This document shows positions 1 through 8,477 of a DNA stretch of 64,000 nt, in pieces (positions within the stretch are counted from its first letter, which is position 1; every line of letters begins with the position of its first letter). The DNA comes from Anaerolineaceae bacterium UBA3924. Its GTDB lineage: Bacteria > Chloroflexota > Anaerolineae > Anaerolineales > Anaerolineaceae. A program made the translations under genes and the position numbers. Under the pieces are notes generated by a model. It was not told the DNA's origin and did no database searches. It saw only the letters and a program-made list of their open reading frames with translations. Location: positions 24,963-88,962 of the forward strand of contig DGEO01000013.1 in NCBI GenBank assembly GCA_002385985.1, given 5' to 3'.

Positions 1-284
1 TCCAGGCGAACGCGCATCGGGCTGCGATGGCTGATGTACTGCTTCATCCAGCGAAATGTGCGGCGGGAGTGGTAGAGCCCCTTCTCCAGCACCTGGTTCC
101 CGATCCAGCGCGCATTCCCCTCGCCGTAATGGATGAGAGAGGGGATGACGGATATTTCCTCAGACTCCTGCGCGGCCCACTTCCCGTAGTCGGGCAGGTG
201 CACCGAACGGGCCTCCCTGGCGCTATCGTCCCAGGAGGTGATGACTGTATTGGATGTTCCAAAATCAACAGCAAATGTTCGCAC
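1..284 (-). CDS. Hsp70-family (actin-fold ATPase) protein, 5' part only
   Basis: The reverse strand reads MRTFAVDFGTSNTVITSWD from a GTG at 284 and stays open to the window edge, giving about 94 residues. DFGTSNT (residues 7-13) is the phosphate-1 loop of the Hsp70/actin ATPase fold, and the following VIPSLIHYGEG resembles the strand after it in Hsp70-like proteins. The GTG start is chosen because it places the loop at the usual distance from the N terminus; the frame is open further upstream but has no ATG. The gene follows the AAA ATPase gene on the same strand by about 60 bases, so the two are probably cotranscribed. It is likely a divergent Hsp70-like protein rather than DnaK, whose start differs. 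The substrate-binding part lies outside the window. Confidence 0.75.
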   Translation of the reverse strand, partial: MRTFAVDFGTSNTVITSWDDSAREARSVHLPDYGKWAAQESEEISVIPSLIHYGEGNARWIGNQVLEKGLYHSRRTFRWMKQYISHRSPMRVRL

Positions 285-344
285 GGTTATGCCACCATCG
301 CGAAAAAGGGGCTGGCCGGATGAGGGACCAGACCTGGCTGAGCA

Positions 345-1886
345 CTATTTTTCCGGCTGGATGGAGACGAACTGGTCCGCGGCCTCGTCTGCTTCCAGAA
401 ATGAGGCGGACTGCGCGCGACCTTCCTTCAGCCAGCTGCGCAGCGCGGCGATCGTCTCGCGCTGAGAAACGGAAAGCGGCACCTGGCGGTCGAGGGCGTA
501 AAGGATGTCCTCGGTGGTGAACTCCCTCATGCCATCGTTGAACCCCAGGTACATGGCGTCGATGATGGCCTGTTCGATTTCCGCGCCGACATATCCTTCC
601 GAGCGGGCGGCCAGCCGGTCCAGGTCGTAATCCTGCGGCAGGCGGCCCCGCTTGGTCAGGTGGACAGAGAAGATTTCCCGGCGCTCCCGCAGGTTGGGGA
701 GGTCGAGGAAGAAGATTTCATCAAAACGGCCCTTGCGGAGCAGTTCCGGCGGCAGGCTGGAGATGTCATTGGCGGTGGCGACGACGAACACCGGCTCCGA
801 TTTTTCCTGCATCCAGGTCAGGATGTTGCCGAACACCCGCGTGCTGGTGCCGCTGTCAAGGCCGCCGTGGGCCAGCGCCTTTTCCACTTCGTCGATCCAC
901 AGGATGCAGGGGGCGATGGTTTCTGCCAGACGCAGCGCTCGGCGGGTGCGCTCTTCCGATTCGCCCACCAGGCTGCCGAACAGTGCGCCAACATCCAGGC
1001 GAATCAGCGGAAGGCGCCACATGCCGCCCACCATCTTGGCGGTCAGGCTCTTCCCTGTGCCGGGGATGCCGATCAGGGCGATCCCTTTGGGGGCGGGAAG
1101 CCCGTAATCACGGGCTTCCTGGGTGAGCGCGCGCTGGCGCATGCGAAGCCAGTTCTTGAGCACGTCCAGTCCGCCAACATCGTCCGGCGTCTCGACCACC
1201 GGGAAGAACTCCAGCGCTTCGCTCTCGCGGATAATCTGCTTCTTTTCTTCGTTGACCAGGTCGATGTCCCGGTCGTCCAGCTGGCCGTCGGTGACGATGC
1301 ATTTGGCGAACACCCGCTGCGCCTGCGCGGCGGTCAGGCCGAGGGCTGCCTGGATGATCTTTTCACGCCCCAGCGGGGTCAGGTTCACCCGCACGCCGGA
1401 ATTGGAGGTCAAACGCTTGAGCACCTCCTCCAAATCAGCGGCGGTGGGATAGGACTGCTCGAGAAAAACGGCTTCATCCTTGAGCTCGTCCGGAATTTCG
1501 GAGGAAACCGTGGTGATCAGGATGCTCTTGGGTGTGGTCTTGAGCCGCTGAGCCAGGCTGCGCAGCTTTCGCTTGATCTGAGGATTGGTCCAGGCCTCGT
1601 GAAAATCCTTGAGGATGAAGACAGTATCCACCGGCTCGCTTTTTTCGATATATTCCAGCGCGGTCAGCGGATCTTTGGCTGGCGGCAGCCCGTTGGCCTT
1701 GCTCAACGCGACCGGGGTCAAGCTGCGAAAGCCATCCGCCAGGTCCCAGCTGAGGCAGCGGCGGTTGGTCCGCTCGCAGACTTCCTCGATTCGGTTAATG
1801 GCGCGTTCTTCTTCCACACTGACCAGCACGATCAAGGTAAAGCGCGAGCGCAGATATACGTCCAGTTGGTCTTCAAAATTCATCAC
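345..1886 (-). CDS. AAA-family ATPase, Ycf46-like
   Basis: A 513-residue protein with an N-terminal half of about 230 residues without ATPase motifs and a C-terminal AAA domain. The Walker A motif GIPGTGKS is at 273-280, Walker B ILWIDE at 328-333, sensor 1 ATAND at 370-374 and an arginine-finger-like GRFDE at 386-390. This layout matches the plastid/bacterial Ycf46 family, in which a degenerate N-terminal AAA-like domain precedes one active AAA module; the cellular role of that family is poorly known. The start is GTG at 1886 with AGGA nine bases upstream; an ATG three bases later is equally possible. A TATAAT (1913-1908 on the minus strand) lies about 20 bases upstream. It probably forms an operon with the Hsp70-like gene. 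Confidence 0.85.
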   Translation of the reverse strand: MMNFEDQLDVYLRSRFTLIVLVSVEEERAINRIEEVCERTNRRCLSWDLADGFRSLTPVALSKANGLPPAKDPLTALEYIEKSEPVDTVFILKDFHEAWTNPQIKRKLRSLAQRLKTTPKSILITTVSSEIPDELKDEAVFLEQSYPTAADLEEVLKRLTSNSGVRVNLTPLGREKIIQAALGLTAAQAQRVFAKCIVTDGQLDDRDIDLVNEEKKQIIRESEALEFFPVVETPDDVGGLDVLKNWLRMRQRALTQEARDYGLPAPKGIALIGIPGTGKSLTAKMVGGMWRLPLIRLDVGALFGSLVGESEERTRRALRLAETIAPCILWIDEVEKALAHGGLDSGTSTRVFGNILTWMQEKSEPVFVVATANDISSLPPELLRKGRFDEIFFLDLPNLRERREIFSVHLTKRGRLPQDYDLDRLAARSEGYVGAEIEQAIIDAMYLGFNDGMREFTTEDILYALDRQVPLSVSQRETIAALRSWLKEGRAQSASFLEADEAADQFVSIQPEK

Positions 1887-2092
1887 TGGTTTTTATCCTG
1901 GCTGATCATTATAGCATCAACCCTCCGGCTGGCATCTTGCACCTAACCACGGCCGGGGCGTCGGGCCTAGTGACTTTCATCGACAGAGAAGGTGACAGGT
2001 TCAAGGATGGCAGAAGAACCCGGACCTTTATAATGATAATGGTTTAATATCACCCCCATGTCAATAACCATGACATTCCAGGAGATGGTGCC
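1887..2092. promoter_or_regulatory. Divergent promoter region between the AAA ATPase and AOR-family genes
   Basis: This 206-base gap separates divergent genes and holds one -10-like TATAAT for each direction: minus strand at 1913-1908 and plus strand at 2029-2034. Neither has a convincing -35 hexamer. GGAGAT at 2081-2086 is a well-placed ribosome binding site for the plus-strand gene. No other structure was recognised. Confidence 0.45.
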
Positions 2093-4255
2093 ATGCTAGA
2101 AGTTGATCTCGCCCAGATGCGGGAAGCTCATAAAACACTGGCAGAGTTCACATATGAACTTCACCCGGTGGTTCGCGGGTATGCCAATCGAACATTGTAC
2201 ATCAATCTATCCGACAATTCAATCCTCAGCAAGCCGGTCGATCAGAAGATGAAGGATACCTTCACCGGCGGGCGCGGCTTCGGCCTGTGGCTGCTTTGGA
2301 ACGCGGTCAAGCCGACGACAAAGTGGAATGACCCGGAGAATGAGTTCATCGTCGCCGGCGGGCCGATTGGAGGCATCACCGCCTACCCCGGTTCCGGGAA
2401 GTGCACGGTGCTGTCCATCTCCCCGCAGACAGGGACGGTAATCGACAGCAACAGCGGCGGCTACTTCGGTCCTTACCTGAAGTTCTCGGGCTGGGACGCG
2501 CTGGAGATCCAGGGCAAGGCTGAGTCCGATGTGATCATCTACATCGACGGCGACCAGGGCCGGGTGACCATTGAAGAAGCCCCTCTCGAGCCGGTGGATA
2601 GCCACTTGATCAACCGCATCATGACGGAGATGTTCGGCGAGACGCCGAAGGAAATGCGCGGCATCTCGGTCATTTCCGCCGGGGCGGCGGCCGACCATGT
2701 GGCCATCTGCGGGGTCAACGTGAGCTACTACGATCCCAAGCGGGATGAGGTGCGCTACAAGCAGGCGGCGCGCGGCGGCTGCGGCCGGGTGCTGCGCGAC
2801 AAGCGCATCAAGGCCATTGTGGTTAAGTTCACCGATATGGGCGGGGATAACAACGGCTGCGCGGACATCGAACTGGTGCGCAAAGCCGGCCGCCGCATCA
2901 ATAAGGAAATCGCCGAGTTCGACGCTTCCCAGAACGACATGCGCGGAACGGGCACGCCGTATCTGGTTGAAATCATGAACCGCTTCGACCTGCTGCCGGT
3001 CAAGAACTTCCGCTTCGGCGCTCACCAGGATGCCGAGAAGGTGGCCGGGCATGTGTGGAAACCCCGCTACGACCGCCGCGGGCCCGACGGCTGCTGGTAC
3101 GGCTGCACCATGGCCTGCGCGCACGGCGTGCCGCACTTCCACCTGCGGACCGGGCCGTACAAGGGGAAGGCGGTCTTTGTTGACGGCCCCGAATACGAGA
3201 CCCTGGGCGCGGTCAGCTCCAACCTGTGCATCTTCGACCCGGATGATGTGCTTGAGATCAACTTCTACGCGGACACCTACGGGATTGACACCATCTCGCT
3301 GGGCAACTCGATCGCTTTCGCCATGGAGTGCTACGAGTACGGCATCCTCAACGAGGAGCGGACCGGCGGGTTGAAGCTGGAGTGGGGCAACGCGGACGCC
3401 GCGCTGGAGCTGATCCACCAGATGGCTCGCGGCGAGGGGTTCGGCGTGATCGTCGGCCAGGGCGTGCGCTACCAGAAGAACTACTACATCGAACACTTCG
3501 GCGCGGATCCGGCGCTGATGCAGGACATCGGCATGGAGATCAAGGGTCTGGAGATTTCCGAGTACATTTCCAAGGAATCTCTGGCCCAGCAGGGCGGCTA
3601 CGCGCTGGCCTCCAAAGGCCCACAGCATGACGAAGCCTGGCTGATCTTCATGGAGCTGGTTCACAAGCAGCTGCCCACCTTCGAGGCCAAAGCTGAGGCG
3701 CTGAACTACTTCCCGATCTTCCGCACCTGGTTCAGCCTGCATGGGCTGTGCAAGCTGCCCTGGAACGACATCACCCCGGTCAGCAACAAGACCGCGGCGG
3801 AACCGGCCAAGGTGCCCGAGCATGTGGAAAATTACTGCTGGCTGCACGAGGGCGTCACCGGCCAGCCGATAACCCCCGATGGGATCATCGAGCAGTCCGA
3901 GCGGGTGTACCAGTTCCAGCGGCTGTTCAACCTGCGCATGGGTTTTGGTACCCGCAAGGACGATTACCCACCGTATCGCGCGATGGGCCCGGTGACCGTG
4001 CTCGAGTATGAGTCCCGCCAGGAGCGCTACGATACCCAGCTCAAAGAGGAAGTGGGCATCGACCCGACCGGAATGAGCACCGAGGAGAAGATCAAGGCGC
4101 TGCGCAAGTACCGCGAAGACCGCTACGAGCAGCTGGTGGACGCCGTGTACAAGCGCCGCGGCTGGACAAAGAACGGCATTCCGACCCTGGAAACCGTGCA
4201 GCGGCTGGGCATCGACTTCCCCGAGGTTGTGGAACTGATCCAGCAGCACGCCTGA
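2093..4255 (+). CDS. Aldehyde:ferredoxin oxidoreductase (AOR) family protein
   Basis: A 720-residue tungstopterin-type oxidoreductase. The family oxidises aldehydes to acids with ferredoxin, using a tungsten bis-pterin and one [4Fe-4S] cluster, in the cytoplasm. The N-terminal domain shows the family pattern GGRGFGLWLLWN (59-70) and GGPIGG. The cluster ligands are C334, C338 and C342 (CX3CX3C, in GCWYGCTMACAHG), with a fourth candidate at C553 in LHGLCKLPWND. Classical AORs have CX2CX3C, so the spacing here points to a different branch of the family. At 720 residues it is about 100 longer than AOR or FOR. It stands alone, with its own ribosome binding site and a terminator 18 bases after the stop. 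The substrate is not predictable from sequence. Confidence 0.88.
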   Translation: MLEVDLAQMREAHKTLAEFTYELHPVVRGYANRTLYINLSDNSILSKPVDQKMKDTFTGGRGFGLWLLWNAVKPTTKWNDPENEFIVAGGPIGGITAYPGSGKCTVLSISPQTGTVIDSNSGGYFGPYLKFSGWDALEIQGKAESDVIIYIDGDQGRVTIEEAPLEPVDSHLINRIMTEMFGETPKEMRGISVISAGAAADHVAICGVNVSYYDPKRDEVRYKQAARGGCGRVLRDKRIKAIVVKFTDMGGDNNGCADIELVRKAGRRINKEIAEFDASQNDMRGTGTPYLVEIMNRFDLLPVKNFRFGAHQDAEKVAGHVWKPRYDRRGPDGCWYGCTMACAHGVPHFHLRTGPYKGKAVFVDGPEYETLGAVSSNLCIFDPDDVLEINFYADTYGIDTISLGNSIAFAMECYEYGILNEERTGGLKLEWGNADAALELIHQMARGEGFGVIVGQGVRYQKNYYIEHFGADPALMQDIGMEIKGLEISEYISKESLAQQGGYALASKGPQHDEAWLIFMELVHKQLPTFEAKAEALNYFPIFRTWFSLHGLCKLPWNDITPVSNKTAAEPAKVPEHVENYCWLHEGVTGQPITPDGIIEQSERVYQFQRLFNLRMGFGTRKDDYPPYRAMGPVTVLEYESRQERYDTQLKEEVGIDPTGMSTEEKIKALRKYREDRYEQLVDAVYKRRGWTKNGIPTLETVQRLGIDFPEVVELIQQHA

Positions 4256-4272
4256 GTGATACGACCGTGATA

Positions 4273-4306
4273 AGGCTCTCCCCGATCTCCCGGGGAGAGC
4301 CTTTAT
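4273..4306 (+). terminator. Rho-independent terminator after the AOR-family gene
   Basis: A perfect 12-bp stem, AGGCTCTCCCCG (4273-4284) with CGGGGAGAGCCT (4291-4302), has a 6-base loop and is followed by TTATT. It ends the AOR transcript before the glmS promoter. Confidence 0.85.
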
Positions 4307-4342
4307 TAGCAGATTCAATGAAACCGCGCCCGGCGATTCAGG

Positions 4343-4348
4343 TATAAT
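4343..4348 (+). promoter_or_regulatory. -10 box of the glmS transcript
   Basis: A perfect TATAAT stands about 60 bases upstream of the predicted ribozyme cleavage site. The corresponding -35 region is poor (GAAACC). This would start the mRNA near 4355, leaving a leader of roughly 330 bases before glmS. Confidence 0.55.
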
Positions 4349-4406
4349 GGCGGAAAGCTGTATACAGGAGGTGCTCAGGCCAATCAACCAATTCCGGGAA
4401 AGGAAA

Positions 4407-4560
4407 AGCGCATGGCCCTGGTGGACGGGGGTAAGAACCGCCAGGTTGACGAGGTTGAGGGTTCCCTGCCGCAAGGCAGGGCTAACCGGAGCAGGAAGAA
4501 ATGGTTCCGGGAAAATCGAAAGGTCAGCGGAAGCCCTCCAGACGAGTTCTCATCGTCTGC
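4407..4560 (+). ncRNA. Candidate glmS self-cleaving ribozyme with an enlarged core insertion
   Basis: The long leader of glmS contains, in order, the conserved elements of the glmS ribozyme. These are the cleavage-site string A|GCGC (scission between 4407 and 4408); a P1 hairpin CCTGGTGG/CCGCCAGG (4417-4424 with 4438-4445); TTGACGAGG (4446-4454), as in known ribozymes; a P2.1 strand GAGGG (4457-4461) pairing with CCCTC (4534-4538); ATCGA (4515-4519); and TCAGCGG (4524-4530), which can pair with the cleavage-site CGC. A P3-like hairpin AGACGA/TCGTCT (4540-4558) follows. In known members glucosamine-6-phosphate acts as coenzyme for cleavage and so represses glmS. Unusual points are about 53 extra bases (4462-4514, with a GCAA-capped CCCTGCC/GGCAGGG hairpin) between the P2.1 strand and ATCGA, and A where the consensus has C after GCGC and G before GCGG. 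The 3' boundary is uncertain. Confidence 0.75.
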
Positions 4561-4687
4561 ACCTTTTCCCCGATACATGTGAATCCGATCGACAACTCCC
4601 GAGTGGCCCTCCGGAGCGATCTGTATCTCTCCCTGCCTGCGCCCTGACGCGGGCTGTTGACTACACAAAGACCCTTGGAGGATCACA

Positions 4688-6529
4688 ATGTGCGGTATTG
4701 TTGGATATATTGGCGAGCAGAACGCAACTCCGATCATCCTGAACGGCCTGAAGCGGCTGGAATACCGGGGTTATGACTCTGCCGGCCTGGCGGTGCTGGA
4801 AAATGGCCACATTGAGGTGCGCCGGGATGCCGGGAAGCTGGAAAAGCTGTCCGCGCTGGTTCAGGCTAATCCGGTTTCCGGCAAGCTGGGGATCGGGCAC
4901 ACCCGGTGGGCCACGCACGGCGAGCCTTCCGCCCGGAACGCGCACCCGCATATGGGGCAGACCGGCGAGGTGGTCGTGGTGCACAACGGCATCGTCGAAA
5001 ACTACCTTGAACTGCGCGAGGAACTAACCGCGGAAGGCGTTCCGTTCACCTCCGATACGGACACGGAGTGCATCGTTCACCTGATCGAAGGCTTCCTCTC
5101 GGTGGAAGGCGGCCTGGTGGAGGCGGTCCGCCGGAGCCTGCAGCGCCTGCAGGGCGCTCACGGGGTGGTGGTGTTCTCCTCACGGGAGCCGGACAAAATC
5201 GTCGCCGCCCGCATCGGTAACGCCGGCGGCGTGGTCGTCGGGCTGGGCCAGGGCGAGAACTACGTCGCCTCGGACATACCCGCCATTTTGGAGCACACCC
5301 GCCAGATGGTGTTCCTCGAATCCCAGCAGATGGCCGTCGTCACCCGCGCGGACGTTCAGGTCATGACCCTGGACGGCCAGCCGGTGGAGGTGAAGGTCAA
5401 CACCATCAACTGGGACCCGATTTCGGCGGAGAAGGGTGAATACCGCCACTTCATGCAGAAGGAAATTCATGAGCAGGTGCGCTCGCTGACCGACACGCTG
5501 GCCGGCCGCGTGGATTTTGATAACGGGCGAATCACGCTGGCTCAGCTCAACGTGGATGCGGAGAACGCCCGGCGCATCAAGAAGATCTTTATCACCGCCT
5601 GCGGGACGGCGGCCTACGCCGGGCAGGTGGGAAAGGTGCTGATCGAGGACATCGCCCGCATCCCGGTGGAGGTGGACATCGCCTCCGAGTTCCGCTACCG
5701 GGACCCGATCGTGGACGAAGACACGGTGGTGCTGGCCATCAGCCAGTCTGGTGAGACGGCGGATACGCTGGCGGCGATGGAAGAAGGCCGCCGTAAGGGA
5801 GCGACGCTGTGGTCCATCGTGAATGCCATCGGCTCGCAGGCCATGCGCCTGGCGGACGGATACATCTCCATGCAGACCGGGCCGGAAATCGGTGTGGCCT
5901 CGACCAAAGCCTTCACCGCGCCGCTGGTGGACCTGTACATGCTGGCCGTGTACCTGGCCGATCTACGCGGGGTGATCGATGAAAACCGCCGCTATGAGCT
6001 GGTCCAGGATCTGCGGCTGGTGCCAGCGCTGGTGGGAAAAGCGCTGGAGAAGGAGCCGGAGGTGCTGCAGGTGGCGCGGGAGATGAAATACATCCGCAAC
6101 GCGCTGTACCTGGGCCGCGGGATCAACATGCCCATCGCTTACGAGGGCGCGCTCAAGCTCAAGGAGATTTCGTATATCCACGCGGAAGCCTACCCGGCCG
6201 GGGAGATGAAGCACGGACCGATCGCGCTGGTCGACCGGGACATGCCGGTGATTGCCCTGGCGCTGAAGGATCCCTGGTATGAGAAGATGATCAGCCAGAT
6301 CGAGCAAGCCAAGGCCCGCGGCGGAGCGGTGGTCGCGGTGGCGACCGAAGGCGACGAGCGGGTGGCCGGCCTGGCGGATGAGGTCTTCTGGGTACCGGAA
6401 ACGCCCTGGCGGCTCAGCCCGGTGGTCAGTGTGATTCCGCTGCAGCTGTTCGCCTACCACATCGCTTCGCTCAAGGGGTTGGACGTGGACCAGCCGCGCA
6501 ACCTGGCAAAGAGTGTCACGGTGGAATAG
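4688..6529 (+). CDS. glmS: Glutamine--fructose-6-phosphate aminotransferase (isomerising)
   Basis: A 613-residue enzyme making glucosamine-6-phosphate from fructose-6-phosphate and glutamine, the first step toward UDP-GlcNAc for peptidoglycan. The N terminus MCGIVGYIG exposes the Ntn nucleophile Cys2 after methionine removal, and RGYDSAGLA follows. The glutaminase domain covers about 1-230. Two SIS domains follow, with ACGTAAYAG near residue 303, SQSGETADTLA and the C-terminal DQPRNLAKSVTVE typical of GlmS. Length matches the usual 605-615. GGAG lies just upstream of the ATG. It is monocistronic, between the ribozyme leader and a terminator. Confidence 0.97.
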   Translation: MCGIVGYIGEQNATPIILNGLKRLEYRGYDSAGLAVLENGHIEVRRDAGKLEKLSALVQANPVSGKLGIGHTRWATHGEPSARNAHPHMGQTGEVVVVHNGIVENYLELREELTAEGVPFTSDTDTECIVHLIEGFLSVEGGLVEAVRRSLQRLQGAHGVVVFSSREPDKIVAARIGNAGGVVVGLGQGENYVASDIPAILEHTRQMVFLESQQMAVVTRADVQVMTLDGQPVEVKVNTINWDPISAEKGEYRHFMQKEIHEQVRSLTDTLAGRVDFDNGRITLAQLNVDAENARRIKKIFITACGTAAYAGQVGKVLIEDIARIPVEVDIASEFRYRDPIVDEDTVVLAISQSGETADTLAAMEEGRRKGATLWSIVNAIGSQAMRLADGYISMQTGPEIGVASTKAFTAPLVDLYMLAVYLADLRGVIDENRRYELVQDLRLVPALVGKALEKEPEVLQVAREMKYIRNALYLGRGINMPIAYEGALKLKEISYIHAEAYPAGEMKHGPIALVDRDMPVIALALKDPWYEKMISQIEQAKARGGAVVAVATEGDERVAGLADEVFWVPETPWRLSPVVSVIPLQLFAYHIASLKGLDVDQPRNLAKSVTVE

Positions 6530-6555
6530 GGCAGCGCAGCTTCAATAAGCAATTC

Positions 6556-6591
6556 GGAAACGGCGGTGATAAGCCGCCGTTTCCTGCTTTA
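6556..6591 (+). terminator. Terminator after glmS
   Basis: An 11-bp stem, GGAAACGGCGG (6556-6566) with CCGCCGTTTCC (6574-6584), is followed by a short T-rich stretch TGCTTTA. The poly-U tract is weak, so the call rests on the stem and its position 27 bases after the glmS stop. Confidence 0.7.
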
Positions 6592-6740
6592 CGGGAAACG
6601 CTTGTTTGCAGAGGTGCCTGGTTCAACTGAGAACCTTCATTGTCTCTCATTTTCAATTATGGTGTCCGATTCTTCGTCCGGACGGGGTTAATCTCATAGA
6701 ACGGCGGCCTGACCCTGAGATTTTATGGTCGGTTAAATGT

Positions 6741-7304
6741 ATGATTGAGTCGATGAAGCATTTGAAGACACATCTGTCTGATAATTCCCACACAGAATCC
6801 GACGCTCAGGGTTTTGAAGCGCTGTTTCTGGAGCACTGGGAGTCTGTGGTCCGCGTCCTGCGGCGGCTGGTCAGCGATCCGGCGGAAGCGGAGGATCTGG
6901 CACTGGAAGCATTCATGCGCCTGTACCGCCTGCGCCAGAAGCGGGCCGAGATCCAGAACACCGGCGGGTGGCTGTACCGGGTGGCGACCCATCTTGGCCT
7001 GAACGCCATACGGGACGGGAAGCGCCGGGAGCACTATGAGCTGACCGCCGGGCGCTTTGCTCTGGATGACCCGGACCAGCCCGGTGAAATTCAAGCCCGG
7101 GAGGAGGAGCGCCAGCAGGTGAGATATGTGCTCTCGCAGATGGACGAACGGCAGGCACAGCTGCTCATCCTGCGCTACTCCGGTCTTTCGTACAGGGAGA
7201 TCGCCAGCGCGCTGCAGGTGGCGCCGGCCTCGATCGGTCCCCTGCTGGTCCGAGCCGAGCGAGCGTTTGAGAAACAGTATCGTTCCCTGGTGCAAGAGGT
7301 ATGA
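6741..7304 (+). CDS. ECF-type RNA polymerase sigma factor
   Basis: About 187 residues. A region 2 segment, with ALFLEHWESVVRVLRRLV and AEDLALEAFMRLYRLR followed by GGWLYRVATHLGLNAIRD, is joined to a region 4 helix-turn-helix, LSYREIASALQVAPASIGPLL. It lacks regions 1 and 3, as expected of extracytoplasmic-function sigma factors. ATG codons at 6741 and 6753 both fit; the frame is open further upstream but the extra residues look non-coding. Its stop overlaps the start of the anti-sigma gene (ATGA), so the pair is translationally coupled. It probably directs its own operon. Confidence 0.88.
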   Translation: MIESMKHLKTHLSDNSHTESDAQGFEALFLEHWESVVRVLRRLVSDPAEAEDLALEAFMRLYRLRQKRAEIQNTGGWLYRVATHLGLNAIRDGKRREHYELTAGRFALDDPDQPGEIQAREEERQQVRYVLSQMDERQAQLLILRYSGLSYREIASALQVAPASIGPLLVRAERAFEKQYRSLVQEV

Positions 7305-8470
7305 TGAAATCACATTTGACTGAAGGAGAACTGCGGGCAGCGCTCGATGACGAACTGGATTCCGGGCAGCTGCACCATCTGGAGAGCTGCGAGGCCTGCC
7401 AGGCCCGCGTGCAGCGGCTGGATCTCGAGCGCCAGGAAACGGCTCGCCTGCTGGCCTTCCTCCAGCCGGCTGATGAGCGCGTGCCCACCGCACGGCAGGC
7501 CTGGGCGCGCTTCTCCCAGAAACTTGACCGACAAAAGGAGTCAACAATGAGTGGAAGGTGGTTCACACGTCCTCTCTTCCGTTTTGGCGCAGCGGTCGTG
7601 CTGCTGCTGGTGTTGGTGCTGGCTTTCCCGGGAACCCGGGCGCTGGCCGGCGAACTGCTGAACCTGTTCCGGGTCCAGCAGGTGCGGGTGGTGTCGGTGG
7701 ATTTCACCGGCCTGGAGCAGCTGACTGGCGACGGTTCGCTGGGTAACCAGTTCACTGATCTGATCTCCTCAGCCGTGGATGTCCGGCAGGAGCCGGGTGA
7801 TCCGGCGGCGGCTGGCTCTGTAGCGGAGGCCAGCCAGATGGCGGGTTTCAACGTTCGCATACCCGAAGGCATGGAGCCCAGCCAGATTTATGTCACTGAC
7901 GCGGCGGCCTTCTCGCTCACCATCGACCGCTCCAGGGCCCAGGCGCTGCTCAATGAAGCCGGGCGCAGTGATCTGGTCCTGCCTGAATCGGTGGACGGAG
8001 CTGAGGTTTCGGTCGAGGTACCGAAATCGGTCAGCGTCTCCTTTGGCACCTGCCCGAAACCGGGGACAGAGGTGTCGGGAAATACCGAGCAGAGCACCAC
8101 GCAGCGACGTTATCCCGACTGCCTGATCTTCGCCCAGATCCCCACGCCAAGCGTGAACGCGCCGGCTGACCTGGACATTGAAGCGCTGGCCCGCATCGGG
8201 CTTGAGTTCACCGGCATGAGCCCGGAGGAAGCGGCGGCTTTCACCGGCACGGTCGACTGGACGTCCACGCTGCTGGTGCCCATTCCGCGGAGCGCCGCGA
8301 TTCACGAGCAGGTCAGCGTGGATGGCGTGACCGGCACGTTAATCGAGCGCCGGTCGCAGGAAAACCCGCAGTTTGCGCTGCTGTGGGTCAAGGATGGGAT
8401 CATCTACACCATCAGCGGGCTGGGTATGAACTCGCAGCAGGCCATCGACATGGCCAACGCGCTCCCGTAG
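7301..8470 (+). CDS. Membrane-anchored anti-sigma factor with zinc-finger N terminus
   Basis: A 389-residue protein. Residues 26-33 show H-X3-C-X2-C (HLESCEAC), the zf-HC2 signature of zinc-binding anti-sigma factors. One transmembrane helix spans about 93-110. The remaining 280 residues would be extracytoplasmic and contain no domain I can name, though the C-terminal segment ending in GIIYTISGLGMNSQQAIDMA resembles DUF4367-type domains found in other anti-sigma proteins. The start overlaps the sigma factor stop by four bases. It probably holds the sigma factor inactive at the membrane until an envelope signal releases it. ABC transporter genes follow at once and are likely part of the same transcript. 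Confidence 0.8.
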   Translation: MMKSHLTEGELRAALDDELDSGQLHHLESCEACQARVQRLDLERQETARLLAFLQPADERVPTARQAWARFSQKLDRQKESTMSGRWFTRPLFRFGAAVVLLLVLVLAFPGTRALAGELLNLFRVQQVRVVSVDFTGLEQLTGDGSLGNQFTDLISSAVDVRQEPGDPAAAGSVAEASQMAGFNVRIPEGMEPSQIYVTDAAAFSLTIDRSRAQALLNEAGRSDLVLPESVDGAEVSVEVPKSVSVSFGTCPKPGTEVSGNTEQSTTQRRYPDCLIFAQIPTPSVNAPADLDIEALARIGLEFTGMSPEEAAAFTGTVDWTSTLLVPIPRSAAIHEQVSVDGVTGTLIERRSQENPQFALLWVKDGIIYTISGLGMNSQQAIDMANALP

Positions 8471-8477
8471 GTTGTGT

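Noticed and set aside
660..1946. A 428-codon plus-strand frame over the AAA ATPase gene
   Set aside because: It mirrors the codon bias of the real gene, and the opposite strand has intact Walker motifs. The 428-codon frame shows no family pattern.
2219..4474. A 751-codon open frame on the minus strand opposite the AOR-family gene
   Set aside because: It is the antisense of a strongly conserved GC-rich gene, is rich in His, Val, Leu and Ala without domain motifs, and has no ribosome binding site.
4347..4742. Open frames on both strands across the glmS leader
   Set aside because: They match no family, run into the glmS start and overlap the structured ribozyme elements, so the leader is better read as RNA.
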